NCBI GenBank assembly: GCA_036768485.1 | Contig: JAVLUZ010000062.1 | Location: 124,001-188,000 of the forward strand | Reading direction: 5' to 3' | Length of the DNA: 64,000 nucleotides | From: Mermis nigrescens | Taxonomy: Eukaryota; Nematoda; Enoplea; Mermithida; Mermithidae | In this document: positions 23,507-34,102 of the stretch, piece after piece | Position numbering within the stretch: position 1 is the stretch's first letter | Layout: the number at the start of each line of letters is the position of its first letter | The notes under the pieces: model-generated | What the model was told of the DNA's origin: nothing | The model's input: only the letters and a program-made list of their open reading frames with translations | The model's database searches: none | Program-made: the position numbers and the translations under genes

Positions 23507-24905
23507 CTTGCAAACGTGTTTATTTGAAAAATTTCAAATTTTTCCTAGTTCTATTGAAGAAATACAAAATTTTGTAATAGGTATTAAAAAAAAGTTTCAA
23601 GTCGGTAGGTCTTTTAGGCCCGTAAATGGATTCCAAGGTTTACCCTTCCCGTGCGAAATTGCGTTTTTGTGCCGCTCCTCTTTGTCACATTTTATTTAAG
23701 ATCGCTTTTCGAACAATATCCGCTAGAAAATTTTTTATGAATTTCGACACTTTTGTGCAAAAAAATCATTAAATTTCTTTGACTTTTGAGAGAATCTGGC
23801 GCGAAGCGCCGAATAGTCTGCAAAATTTAGGCAGAACGACTTTCAGAGACATAAATTGCTTTTTCATGTTTTTGTAATATTAGACGCTGTGCGTGGAAAT
23901 TTTGAATATTTCTGCTCGGAAATTGAAAGAACGCTAGGCTGAATTAGCTGTTTTTGCTCTTCAAATCGGTTTAAAATCTAATGTTTGAGTAAAAATATTG
24001 AAGTATTTGTAAAATTTGAATCGAAATAAATTAAATTTATTCTGCATTAAAATTTCAAAAATTATGATCATCGACGGTCAAAAAAAAACAAGTGCAAATT
24101 ACGCTATATAATCTTAGTTGATCCGCCCTTATACTTGAATGAATCAACATGCTAGAAAATAATTACCTTAGCCACATACTGCATTGCTCCGACAATTATT
24201 AGAACTTTGGGGTTGATATCCATAAACATTTCTACCAAATTCAATTAATTGTTCCTCCACGGTTGTTTACCTGTAAACTGTAACGGGAACCTCTTAATAA
24301 AAAATAAGAAAATAAGTCTTAAAACTATAAGCCGCGCCTGATGATATTAAAACCAATTACACATTATATATGTTTATATGGCTTGAGTGGATATACCTAA
24401 GCTCAAATCTAAATCAACATAATTTTCCAGACGCATAACAATGAGGATTGGTATATAAATTGTCTATGAATTAGTGCTTTACCTCCCTTTTCATTGACGG
24501 CTCTGTCTCTCATGAAATTGTTCGGAATAAAGACACGTATCAAAATCCAATCGTAGTAAAGTTTTAAGGAAACGTATAAACACGGACCAAAAATAGAAAA
24601 ATCACATGAACAAAAATAAATCACATTGTCAGATTGATGCTGGTAATATAAAAGATTAGAAAAAAATAGAAAACACTATAAATTTAAGAATGTAATTCGA
24701 AAATAAGTAATTTTATGTATTAACGTCGTCATTGGGAATGAATACCAATTTCAAATATATAGGAATAAAATAATGAAAAAATGAAAAAAGTTATTGCGCT
24801 CCGTTCCGAAATGCTTAGACGAAGGGGCGGATTTATAAAGGCTTAGATGAGCGCCCCATTACCCTAACGTTATTTTCGTGGCGGAATATTCAGACGGATT
24901 GCTAC
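23507..24905. other. No gene seen
   Basis: Contains a GGCGCGAAGCGCC hairpin near 23800 with family-C-like surroundings ('ttcgacacttttgtgcaa', 'gaatagtctg'). Otherwise AT-rich without features. Confidence 0.4.
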
Positions 24906-25154
24906 GATAGGTGGGCAGCACCAAAATTCTGGGGGCGTGAAAAAATTTTCAAAGGTCAAAAAATGGTCTTAAAAGTGGTAGTATGGCGAAAAAAACGCCA
25001 TTTTTCGACGTTTCTCATTGAGATCCAATGGCATCAAAAAATCGCTGAAAGAGCAAAAAAATTTCAAAATTTGAATTCTGGGGGGTATTTCGGTTTCTGG
25101 GGGAGGGGGTATTTCAACTTCTGTGGGGGTGCATACCCCCCACGCCCATGTATG
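24906..25154 (+). mobile_element. MITE family A
   Basis: 249 bp with exact duplication ATTGCTAC at 24898-24905 and 25155-25162. Confidence 0.93.
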
Positions 25155-25163
25155 ATTGCTACT

Positions 25164-25225
25164 AAAGTAGCACCGGTGCCGATTTTTTTGCCGGTGCCGG
25201 TGCCGGGCCGATTTACTGCTACTTT
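25164..25225. repeat. CCGGTG GC-rich minisatellite with short inverted ends
   Basis: AAAGTAGCA ... TGCTACTTT ends enclose GCACCGGTGCCG, a T run, and repeated CCGGTG. It is the same GC-rich motif as at 41428, 42209 and 43300, but here without a TA array. Confidence 0.75.
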
Positions 25226-26124
25226 GTATATAAGAGTGTTTGAACGATTTAAATCATGATAATGCAGCTACGTTTTGTAGTGCGCATAGTTGATATATCA
25301 TTTTTGTTCTGTTCACGTAAGATCCACGGAAGGGGCGTTTTGGCGCCACACTCTTTGTAATACTATTAAATATTTACATTTCGTTTAAGATTAAAGTATA
25401 ATACAAATTTTGAAAGCCTATTCAATTCTCTACTTCATGGTATAAATTACTAATAGAATATCTTCGAATTTTTTAGATAATAAAATGCATCTAAAGATAC
25501 ACTGGATTTTCTATAGTTTTCAGTTGTACACAAATAATTACTCATCAAATCGAAAAGAACGAATATTCTATTTTGCAGCTTGTAAAACCTGCTTTCTGAA
25601 TATATAATTTATTTTAAAATTGCTCCGAAATTGATTTAATTAGAAAAATGTATGTATAAGTTGCTGGCTAAAAAAATGGCGGCGCCAGAACGTCGCGGAC
25701 CTCTTATCCACCAGCTTTTGCGATAGTAAGCTTGCTCTTATTATTAATCTTTCCACCATATATTTTGATGTAAAGCATGAAAACTCAGAGGGTGGGCTAG
25801 TCTAAAAAGTTTTTGATATAACCTTTTGTTAGGACATAAAAGAATGGGTTGCTAACTATGTATGCTCTCGAAACACAACTTTTACATTACTAAACTTTCT
25901 CATCAGAACATAAAATCGACCAGTTCTCGAAAAAAATTCAATAAAATTCAGTGATAAATGGTCCAAAATAACTATTTATAGCGAAAATTTGAGAAAATTA
26001 ATGCGCTTGAGCCAATCGATCCGTGAAAAAACATGAATTTTTTTAAACCTTTCTCAAAATCAAAAGTTCTGCTGGAATCAGCCACATTTTCTTAGGGTAG
26101 AGTTAGCAATCAACCTCCGGGAGT
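25226..26124. other. No gene seen
   Basis: AT-rich intergenic sequence; no recognisable frame or repeat. Confidence 0.4.
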
Positions 26125-26132
26125 CAAGAGCA

Positions 26133-26387
26133 CGCCGGGCGTGGGGATTGGAGAAGTATGCAGCCCCAGAAACCAAAATACCGCCCCCAGAAATAAAATA
26201 CCCCCCCCCAATTCAATTTTTGAAAATTGTTTTCGTTTTTTCGCAATTTTTTGATGCCAATGGATAGTGCTTAATGAGAAACGTCGAAAAATGGTGTTTT
26301 TATCGCCATACCACCATTTTTAAGGCCATTTTTGGACCTTCAAAAAATCTTGCAACCCCCCCAGAATTTTCTTGCTGCCAACGTATG
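26133..26387 (-). mobile_element. MITE family A
   Basis: 255 bp, CACGCCGGGCGTGG...CCAACGTATG, exact duplication GTCAAGAG at 26125-26132 and 26388-26395. Confidence 0.93.
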
Positions 26388-26395
26388 GTCAAGAG

Positions 26396-26790
26396 CCGTG
26401 GGCAAGTACATTCCGCAAGTGCAACATGTTTGCAGGTCGTAAATGCACCTTAAATGCCGGTATTCCGATAAAAACACCATTTTCCGACATTGCTAATCAA
26501 CCACTCGTCCATTGGCGTGAGGGGATTGTGAAAAGTAAGCAACACACTTTCAGAAGGTCGAATACCTCCGGTGGGGTATTAGATTTCTGAACATTTTTTC
26601 GTTTCTATGGTCGCAATTTTTTCGATGCCCAGGTGTGATCAAGTGCTCGCTGAATGTACTTCCGTCAGGAAACATCTTCGCTTGTAAGCACTTTTCGTCA
26701 ATACCACTATTTTTTAGACGACCTTCTGACTTTTGAAAAACCTTGACCCCTAGAATTTTAGTGCTGCCCTCACGCCTGCTTTAGAGTTCA
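26396..26790. mobile_element. Two degenerate family A fragments, head to head
   Basis: A forward-type half (26396-26590, 'aaaaacaccattttccgac', 'gtggggtattagatttctg') is followed by a reverse-type half (26591-26785, 'gcaattttttcgatgcc', 'agaattttagtgctgccc'). They are much more diverged than their neighbours. Confidence 0.55.
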
Positions 26791-27181
26791 AAAAATATTG
26801 TTCTAAAAATTTTATAATTAATTGGAATACATTATATCATGTCAAAAAGCCGAATTTTTGCTTCAGTCTCGAGATGACTTGCGTACAAAATAAGGCAAAA
26901 CCTTCGTGCAACCACTCAGAGAATGTAATTATTATTATTGTGGAATCGATTATTAATGCCTGCATCTGAACATACATAATTCATCATTAGTGTAAACCGC
27001 TAAATTTTGGGAAATTTGTTTTTGTAAATAAAGACGAGATAACTACATATGTACAGTCTGTTTCATTTATCCAAGAGCTTTTTCAGTAAATGTTTCCGGA
27101 GATCACAGTAAGCCCTTCTTTCTTATTTACTGTAAGTCGCTAGATTTCACTTTAGCTACATAGCAAAGAAGGGTTTTTTCT
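26791..27181. other. No gene seen
   Basis: AT-rich, featureless. Confidence 0.35.
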
Positions 27182-27565
27182 CAGGGGCGGATTTAGGGTT
27201 GGCCAAAAATAGTGCGCGAAATTAAGCATTTTTGCGCGATTTTCGGGTTAAAACGGCTAATTTTTCCGCCCAAGTCAGAATTCCGCCCCCTTAGGGGTAC
27301 CGCCCACACATGGGCGTGGGGAGGAGTATGCACCCCCAGAAGTTGAAATACCCCCCCAGAAAATATTTTTTTTGCTTTTTAGCAATTTTTTGATGCCATT
27401 GGATAGAGCTTGATGAGAAACGTCGAAAAATGGTGTTTTTTCGCCATACCACCATTTTTAAGGCCAGTTTTGACCTTTAACAATTTTTCACCCCCCCCCC
27501 AGAATTTTGGTGCTGCCCACCTATGGTACCGCCCCCCCCTTAGGAAAATCCTAGATTCGCCACTC
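27182..27565. mobile_element. MITE family B (hAT-like), interrupted by an A element
   Basis: Starts CAGGGGCGGATTTAGGG and ends CTAGATTCGCCACTC, the typical B termini, with 'ggttaaaacggctaattttt' inside. An A element (27305-27525) splits it. The outer target duplication is not clear. Confidence 0.8.
27305..27525 (-). mobile_element. MITE family A inserted in B
   Basis: 221 bp with exact duplication GTACCGCC at 27297-27304 and 27526-27533. Both copies of the duplication are B sequence, which proves the order of insertion. Confidence 0.94.
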
Positions 27566-27711
27566 TTTTCAATAAAATTTTTGTGGCATAATTTATTCTC
27601 GTCTTCCCGCAGATCAATTGACTTAGTAATAAAAATCGCGCATGCAGATTATCCGAATCGACACTTCAAACACAATTGACTGAGATGTTAAAAAACGTCG
27701 CGAACTCCAGC

Positions 27712-27783
27712 ATAGCTCAGTGGTAAACCCTTTGCTTCTAGTCGAAGCAACCCGGGTTCGATTTCAGACGATTACGTGTTAAG
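27712..27783 (+). repeat. tRNA-derived SINE head or tRNA pseudogene
   Basis: Good A box TAGCTCAGTGGTAAA and B box GGGTTCGATTTC at normal spacing, with a GCTTC..GAAGC stem between them. The acceptor ends (TCCAGCA and CGATTAC) do not pair, and the anticodon arm has a 5-base loop, so it is tRNA-like only. Confidence 0.65.
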
Positions 27784-27962
27784 ATTGAGCGCAGTCCTGT
27801 AGGCACTCGCCTTCACAGCTGATATGCCGAAGTACAGTAATTCGTCTTGTTTCGCTGACTGTAACCCTTGAAAGAATTAACTGAAAAGCTCTCAAATAAA
27901 TGAAACAGACTAAGCTAAAATCTTCTTCCGCATTTGGCATCGACGCCCGGGCCAGTCGCACA

Positions 27963-28213
27963 CATACGTGGGCAGCAAGAAATTTCTGGGGGGGGTGCAC
28001 GATTTTCTTGAAGGTCAAAAAATGGCCTTAAAAATGGTGGTATGGTGATAAAAACACCATTTTTCGACGTTTCTCATCAAGCACTATCCATTGGCATCAA
28101 AAAATTGCGAAAAAAGCGAAAAAATTTTCAAAAATTGAATTCTGGGGGGTATTTTGATTTCTGGGGGGGGTATTTTGGTTTCTGGGGGTGCATACCCCCC
28201 ACGTACAGGTGTG
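27963..28213 (+). mobile_element. MITE family A
   Basis: 251 bp with exact duplication GTCGCACA at 27955-27962 and 28214-28221. Confidence 0.94.
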
Positions 28214-28221
28214 GTCGCACA

Positions 28222-29003
28222 CCCCTTCAGTAGCAATACATATAGGTGGTGCCATACAAGCACAGCGTTGGAATTCTAGAGGATGAGGTCCAACAAATTT
28301 TCAAAAAGTACCTTTTTGTTAAGGAAACGATACGTAGGTCGGCGTCAAGAACACTGTATTTTTTAACGCTTCGGGTGATGCTCGTTCTTTTTAGAGCATA
28401 AATATGTATGTACATAAAAACTTTTAAAAATTGAGTAAAGAGAACATAACATAATTAATCCTTTGTTATTGGTCTCTGAAATATAAAGGTTTAATTATAT
28501 CGACATTGATAATCAGATTCCCCATCATTCAAATAGTATCCCTGATTTTCTTAATCTCCCTACATATGAAAATGCAGCTGGTCACGAGAAAAAAACGTCC
28601 CATGGCCGGGAGGGCCCTCAGTAACCGCCTGTCCCATATTTGGGACGGGTCTCAATAAGTATCGTACGTCCCATTTTTATGATGGCCCACCAAACTGTCC
28701 AATACATTACGCTTCAGTGATCTTCATTGTCTTCCATTGTACATATACATACATAATATGTATGTACATACTGTAGCTGCCACATATGGGCGTGGGGAGG
28801 TTTCGCCTAACCACCTGATTCCAAAAAACCCATAAAAATGGCTCCATCATATATGTATTTGAATTTTTTGTGCTATCTGGCGATTTTGCATTATTGCTCC
28901 CCCTAGATCTAGGCTTATACCCTTCTGTGACACTACACACGTATAGTACCTACTGTAGCATAAGTGCTTGTTTGTGGTTTATGTAAAATCTATGGAACCT
29001 ATT
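28222..29003. other. No gene seen
   Basis: Contains ATGTATGTACATA-rich words near 28740 and an A-like left end ('cacatatgggcgtgggg', 28784) without the rest of the element. 'TACTGTAGC' occurs on both sides of the latter segment (28769 and 28951). Confidence 0.4.
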
Positions 29004-29273
29004 CACACCTGGGCTTGGGGGAGGGGTTTGGGTGGTGTGAGGGGGGGGGTTCGGGGGGTGTGTAACCCCTCCCCACAGAAACCAAAATACCCCACCCCCA
29101 AGAATTCAATTTTTAAAATTTGTTCGATTTTTAGCAATTTTTTGATGCCAATGGATAGTGCCTGATGAGAAACGTCGAAAAATGGTGATTTTATCGCCAT
29201 ACCACCATTTTTAAGGCCATTTTTGACCTTCATAAAATCTTGCACCCCAGAATTTTCTTGCTGCCCACGTATG
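29004..29273 (-). mobile_element. MITE family A
   Basis: 270 bp, complete; duplication eroded (AACCTATT against AACGTACT). Confidence 0.88.
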
Positions 29274-29561
29274 AACGTACTGCACGAAAAACTAGGAGAA
29301 TGTTTCTAACGCGAAATGACGTATTCACCATCATAATACTTTCAGTCTCAGTTTTTGAAAGGTGCGTACATACATAATATAAATACGTGCTTTTCAGATC
29401 CAAATTGTTAGTATACACAGTCCTACAAATACGTACAACCTATTCGTACGCACAACATAGGATCAGCTTATTATTCTGTGCAGTATGTACAGATGGGCAG
29501 ATCCAAAATTCCATTCCGGGGGTTGCAAGATTCTTCAAAGGTCGTTGAAAATGGTGGTATG

Positions 29562-30075
29562 CACACATGGGCGTGGGGGGCATAGGTGGGCAGCACCAAA
29601 ATTCTAGGGGGGGAGGTGAAAAAATTTCTGGACGGGGTGAAAAAATTTTTAAAGGTCAAAAAATGTCTTAAAAGTGGTCGTGGCGAAAAAACACCATTTT
29701 TCGACGTTTCTCATCGAGCACTATCCAATGGCATCAAAAAATTGCTAAAAAAGCAAAAAAAATTTTTCTGGAAGGGGGTATTTTGATTTCTGGGGGGAGG
29801 GGTATTTCAACTTCTGGGGGGTGCATACCCCCCAAACTTCCACGCCCACGTGTTGTGGGGGGGGGGGTTTGGGGGTATGCACCCCCAGAAGTTGAAATAC
29901 CCTCCCCCCAGAAAATTTTTTTGCCTTTTTAGCAATTTTTTGATGCCATTGGATAGTGCTTGATGAGAAACGTCGAAAAATGGTGTTTTTTCGCCATATG
30001 ACCACTTTCAAGACCATTTTTTGACCTTTGAAAATTTTTTCACCCCCCCCAGAATTTTGGTGCTGCCCACCTATG
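29562..30075 (-). mobile_element. MITE family A, middle member of the nest
   Basis: Reverse A copy, CACACATGGGC...CACCTATG, interrupted by the innermost copy. Exact flanking duplication GTGGTATG. Confidence 0.9.
29581..29854 (+). mobile_element. MITE family A, innermost (youngest) copy
   Basis: Forward copy CATAGGTGGGCAGC...CCCACGTGTT with duplication GTGGGGGG at 29573-29580 and 29855-29862. The right copy continues into a longer G run. Confidence 0.9.
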
Positions 30076-30160
30076 GTGGTATGGCGGAAAAACACCATTT
30101 TTCAACATTTCTCATCGGGCATATCAAACATTGGCGAAAAAAAACAAAATAATTTTAAAA

Positions 30161-30350
30161 ACTGATACACGTCAAGAAGACCGCTTTTAGACGTTTGGAC
30201 AATGCTCGTTCTATTTATAACATAAAAACATAAAACAAATTTTGAAAAAAGTTAACAAATCAAGAAAATTGAATAAAATATAGTCGAAATGTTAAGCGCC
30301 AAAAATTTGAGACTTTCAGACCAATTATGGGCTAAATACGCTTAGAAAAG
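30161..30350 (+). mobile_element. MITE family C fragment
   Basis: 'tggacaatgctcgttc', 'gaataaaatatagtcgaaatg', 'gcgccaaaaatttgagactttc' follow the C order; both ends are missing. Confidence 0.55.
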
Positions 30351-30410
30351 GTAAACCTTTTTACAATTTTTTACGAAATGTGGAAAATTCTAGGGGAGGG
30401 GGGTCGCAGC

Positions 30411-30671
30411 CACACATGAGCGTGGGGGGTCTGGGGGGTCTGGACCCCCCCAGAAAGCCAAAAGACCCCCCCCCCAGAAATCAAACGACCCCCCCAGAAA
30501 TCAATTTTTGAAAATTTTTTCGTTTTTTCGCAATTTTTTGATGCCAATGGATAGTGCTTGATGAAAACGTCGAAAAATGGTGTTTTTATCGCCATATCAC
30601 CATTTTTAAGGCCATTTTTTGACCTTCAAAAATCTTGGACCCCCAGAATTTTCTTGCTGCCCACGCGTATG
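30411..30671 (-). mobile_element. MITE family A, just 3' of the ELMO gene
   Basis: 261 bp with exact duplication GTCGCAGC at 30403-30410 and 30672-30679. It ends 126 bp beyond the ELMO stop codon. Confidence 0.95.
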
Positions 30672-30757
30672 GTCGCAGCCCTTTTGCAGAGAGGGATTAG
30701 CCATATAGGGGAGAGGTCAACCCCCCAAGAACAAGTATGATACTGACGCATTAACAG

Positions 30758-30763
30758 TTTAAT
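30758..30763 (-). promoter_or_regulatory. Candidate polyadenylation signal of ELMO
   Basis: ATTAAA on the minus strand, 34 bases past the ELMO stop. No AATAAA is seen closer. Assigned by position only. Confidence 0.35.
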
Positions 30764-30797
30764 CGGCATAATTCCGTCCAGATCACGTGACCGGCGA

Positions 30798-31004
30798 TCA
30801 ATTTTCTCCGCAATCCGATACGGGGGGTGATTCGGTCGGCATGATTTTAGTGCCTATATCAGCTAAACGAATGCCCGCTTCTTCCAGATTCATGAGGCGC
30901 GTTTTTATGTCCAAATTTAACAAAAGCTCCAGTTCGTGAGTGGCGTTTTCCGACGTCATTTCTAGGCCAATCAAAGCACGTAAACCATCGATCCACGTGT
31001 TAAA
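30798..31004 (-). CDS. ELMO: ELMO (CED-12) terminal exon: end of PH domain and C-terminus
   Basis: Last coding exon of an engulfment and cell motility protein, the cytoplasmic partner of DOCK Rac-activating factors. It reads FNTWIDGLRALIGLEM (the Trp-containing last helix of the PH domain; vertebrate ELMO1 has WTDGLNALLG), then a helix ELELLLNLDIKTRLMNLEEA, and ends PTESPPVSDCGEN-stop. Acceptor CATAG|TTTAAC at 31004, phase 0, matches the donor of the 39-kb exon. 69 codons including TGA. There is no ATG-started frame of any length, so homology is needed to see it. The proline tail is short: the PxxP repeats that bind the DOCK SH3 domain in vertebrates are not evident. Confidence 0.93.
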   Translation of the reverse strand, partial: FNTWIDGLRALIGLEMTSENATHELELLLNLDIKTRLMNLEEAGIRLADIGTKIMPTESPPVSDCGEN

Positions 31005-31097
31005 CTATGCACGGAACACAAAACAGATAAAAATTTAATAAACAGATAAATAACAATGAATAAATTAAATTGCAGAACAAATACAAAAGCGCAACAC

Positions 31098-31699
31098 GGC
31101 ATGTAGCTGGCCGTTTTATTTTGGGGGACCAACACCAATTTTGGGAAAACTAAGCCCAAAAAAGCCAAAAATAGCACAAAATAATGTTAAAAAAAGTCCA
31201 TTTTTCCGATTTTTCCGAATCGGGAATTCGAATCATAGGTGAGCAGCAATGAAATTATGGGGGTGAGAGGGAGAGGTTAAAAAATTTTTTAAAGATCAAA
31301 AAATGGTCCTAAAAAGTGGTCGTAAGGCGGAAAAACATCATTTTTCGACGTCTCTCATCGAGCACTATCCAATGGCATTAAAAAATCGCTAAAAAACCAC
31401 ACAAAAAAATTTTAAAAAATTGAATTTTGGATACCCCCAGAATCAAAATACCCCCAGAAAATTTTTTTTTGCTTTTTTATCAACTTTTTGATGCCATTGG
31501 ATAGTGCTCGACGAGAAACGTCGAAAAATGGTGTTTTTCTCGCCATACAACCACTTTTAAGACAATTTTTTCACCCCCCCCCAGAAATTTTTTCACCCTC
31601 CCCAGAATTTTGGTGCTGCCCACCTATGGTGCACACCCCCCAAATCTCCCCACGCCCACGTGTGGTTGGAACCCCCCTTTCCCAGAGATACGTGCCTGA
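31098..31699. mobile_element. MITE family E, copy 1 (carries family A)
   Basis: Begins GGCATGTAGCTGGCCG and ends ATACGTGCCTGA, flanked by GCGCAACA(C) at 31089-31097 and 31700-31708, so it is a unit insertion with about 8-bp duplication. Its middle is an A element, itself hit by another A. Copy 2 at 37399-38022 has an A element at the same internal position. It lies in the last ELMO intron, 94 bp from the exon. Confidence 0.8.
31234..31664 (+). mobile_element. MITE family A inside E, split by a second A
   Basis: Forward copy; left part to about 31431, right end 'ccacgcccacgtgtg' at 31650-31664. A reverse A copy (about 31432-31628) interrupts it and lacks its own left terminal repeat, so some sequence was lost at the junction. 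Confidence 0.82.
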
Positions 31700-31753
31700 G
31701 CGCAACACGCAGAATAGGCGAAACTAACCAGCACTAAAGTTTAACGTGAGCAC

Positions 31754-32000
31754 CATACGTGGGCAGCAAGAAAATTCTGGGGGGTCCAAGATTTTTTGAA
31801 GGTCAAAAAATGGCCTTAAAAATGGTGATATGGCGATAAAAACACCATTTTTCGACGTTTCTCATCAAGCACTGTCCATTGGCATCAAAAAATTGCGAAA
31901 TAAACAAAAAAAAATTTCAAAAATTGATTTCTGGGGGTCTTTTGATTTCTGGGGGTCTTTTGGTTTCTGGGGGGTCCAGACCCCCCCACGCCCATGTGTG
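31754..32000 (+). mobile_element. MITE family A
   Basis: 247 bp with exact duplication GTGAGCAC at 31746-31753 and 32001-32008. Clean ends: CATACGTGGGC and GCCCATGTGTG. Confidence 0.96.
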
Positions 32001-32034
32001 GTGAGCACTATGTAGAGTAGACAGCTTTGAGAGT

Positions 32035-32210
32035 ATGTGGGCTGCTTTAAAATTATGAACGTCGGAGGCGGGAGGGGGTTCTGGAAATTTTCACGAATGA
32101 AAAAAGTCGAAAATTCAATTCAAGGGCGAAAATGCTATTTCTCGACATTTCTCACCGATCCATATTATTTTGCATTGAAAAATCGCGGAAAAAGGACAAA
32201 CTTCTATCCG
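32035..32210 (+). mobile_element. MITE family A, old degenerate copy
   Basis: 'tatgtgggctgct', 'aaaatgctatttctcgacatttctcac' and 'gcattgaaaaatcgcggaaaaa' follow the A order. The right half is lost. Confidence 0.5.
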
Positions 32211-32653
32211 CCTCTAACTTTGAGCAATCAAAGATTACAAATTTTGAAAAAGCAAGTAAATATAATTGAAAGATTAAAAATTGAAAAAATCGGCTTACAC
32301 TCCTGTAATTTGTGACTTTGATTTGCAAAAATTCGTTTATTGCTGCAAAATTTTGTAAACCCAAATTTTTTGTGGAATACGAACGCAGTTAGAGCGTTGC
32401 ATAATAAAAAATAAAACGTCATTATAGCTATTTTACAAAATACTTTACAACGACATTCCAAACAGGGATTCGCTGATTAACACAAATACTTTAACCTCTT
32501 CTATGCCGCGAATTACCAAAAAAAGTGGAAATTTGTGCAAGAGTAAAGAAAAAGGGGAAAAGTCAGAGAAACCCGATGAAAATTTTCAATTTCGTTGCCC
32601 TTTACCTGTTCTTTCAAAGTACGTTTGCTGTTCTGCATTACATCCCACACAGC
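32211..32653. other. ELMO intron, no feature seen
   Basis: AT-rich. Overlapping short frames have no recognised domain. Confidence 0.4.
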
Positions 32654-32827
32654 CAGGGGCGAATTTAGGGGGGGGCGGCTGCCCCAGCCCCATTGGCCCA
32701 AAATACTGCGCAAAATCAAGGATTTATGGGCGATTTTTAGCGATTTGCAGGTTAAAACGGCTAGTTTTTCAGCCCAAGTCAGGGTTCCGCCCCTCCCCCC
32801 CTTAGGAAAATCCTGGATCCGCCACTG
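32654..32827. mobile_element. MITE family B (hAT-like)
   Basis: 174 bp, CAGGGGCGAATTTAGG...CCTGGATCCGCCACTG, a textbook hAT-type CAG-NGGCG end, with exact 8-bp duplication CACACAGC at 32646-32653 and 32828-32835. Confidence 0.95.
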
Positions 32828-32835
32828 CACACAGC

Positions 32836-33172
32836 CAAACCATATTATTTGTGAATTCTTGTAATCTATTCGAAGATCACCCTGCAAAAGGCATTTGTAA
32901 ACTGTTTTTTCACTTAACTTCAAAATTTTCTCACACCAAAACAACTAACACAGATTTTTTGACGATAATATCAAATTTTAGCCCTTTATTGAATTTCCTA
33001 AAATTTTTGGAGCCCAGAATCAAGACGCGACCTGCCCAAAAATCCAGGATCCCCCACTGCGAACATCCCGATTCATAACCGGAGCAGTTAGCAGACAAAG
33101 TAACTGCGCAAACGTTTTTTCAGTGTTTAGTATAAAGAAATGCAATTAAATTTAAATGCGGTGTGTAGCTGC
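32836..33172. other. ELMO intron, no feature seen
   Basis: A fragment 'cctgcccaaaaatccaggatcccccactgc' near 33030 resembles a mutated B end. Confidence 0.4.
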
Positions 33173-33560
33173 CAGACATGCACAGCATGTGGATTCTGGG
33201 AGAGTGGCGAAATTTTAAAATGCCTTTTTTGGGCCCAAAAAATATAGGTACGCGTCAAAAACAATTTTATGGCGTTTCTGACGACGCTCTATCTTTGTGG
33301 GGCATAAAAACATATAAAATTTCGAATAATCCCGAAAAGTCGAAAATATTGAACAAAATATAGTGAAAAAATGATTATACGGGGAAAGCGCCGCAAATTT
33401 GACGCTTCCGGGCAAATTGATAGCTGAAAACGCCTAAAAGCACTTGTTTACGAATTTAAAGTAAAAATTTTTGGGAAGTCTTGAAAAATCGTTAATTCTA
33501 GGGGTGTGAAAATTTTTCTAGGGCATAGAATATGCATACCCGCAACCTGATTCATTACCG
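33173..33560 (+). mobile_element. MITE family C
   Basis: Starts CAGACATGCACAGCATG, then 'ttttttgggcccaaaaa', 'ggcgtttctgacgacgctctatc', 'attgaacaaaatatagtg', 'gcgccgcaaatttgacgc'. The right terminal repeat is not clear. Confidence 0.75.
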
Positions 33561-33630
33561 GAGAAGTTGGCTGAGAAAAAATAAGCAAAAATCTGTTTTT
33601 ATCCCCGAGTTTAAACTAACGTCTCCTAAT

Positions 33631-34094
33631 CATACGTAGGCAGCACCAAAATTCTGGGTGGAGGTGCGATTTTTTTTTCAAAGGTCAAAAAAATAGTAAT
33701 AAAAATGGTGGTATGGCGAAAAAACACCATTTTTTGAACATTTATCATCAAGCACTTTTCACTGACACAAAAAATTGCGAAAAAAAAACAAACAAAAATT
33801 GCTAAAATTGAATTCTGGGAGGGGTGCATACCAAAAGTGGGCGGCACCATAATTCTAAGGGGGGGGGGGGGTGGAAGATTTTTTAAAGGTGAAAAAATGG
33901 CCTTAAAAATGAAGGTGTGGCGAAGAAACACCATTTATTAACGTTTCTCATTGAGCACTGTCCATTGACATCAAAAAACTGCGAAAAAACGAGAGTAAAT
34001 TTTCAAAAATTTCAGTCTGGGGGAATATTTTGGTTTTTGGTGGGAAGGGGGTGGTATTTCGGTGCCCCCAAAACAACCCCCCCCACCACGTGTG
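33631..34094 (+). mobile_element. Tandem pair of family A elements
   Basis: Two forward A copies, joined near 33830 where the first lacks its right end, together flanked by one exact duplication CTCCTAAT (33623-33630 and 34095-34102). Either one unit transposed as a dimer, or two copies recombined after insertion. Confidence 0.88.
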
Positions 34095-34102
34095 CTCCTA
34101 AT

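Larger units (their letters stand above)
29487..30160 (+). mobile_element. MITE family A, outer member of a triple nest
   Basis: The left part (29487-29561) and right part (30084-30160, 'gcggaaaaacaccattttt') are one forward A copy split by 29562-30075. The splitting element duplicated GTGGTATG (29554-29561 and 30076-30083). Confidence 0.85.

Noticed and set aside
28784..28950. Possible further family A insertion between TACTGTAGC repeats
   Set aside because: Only the left 20 bases match A and the interior does not, so the flanking repeat may be chance.
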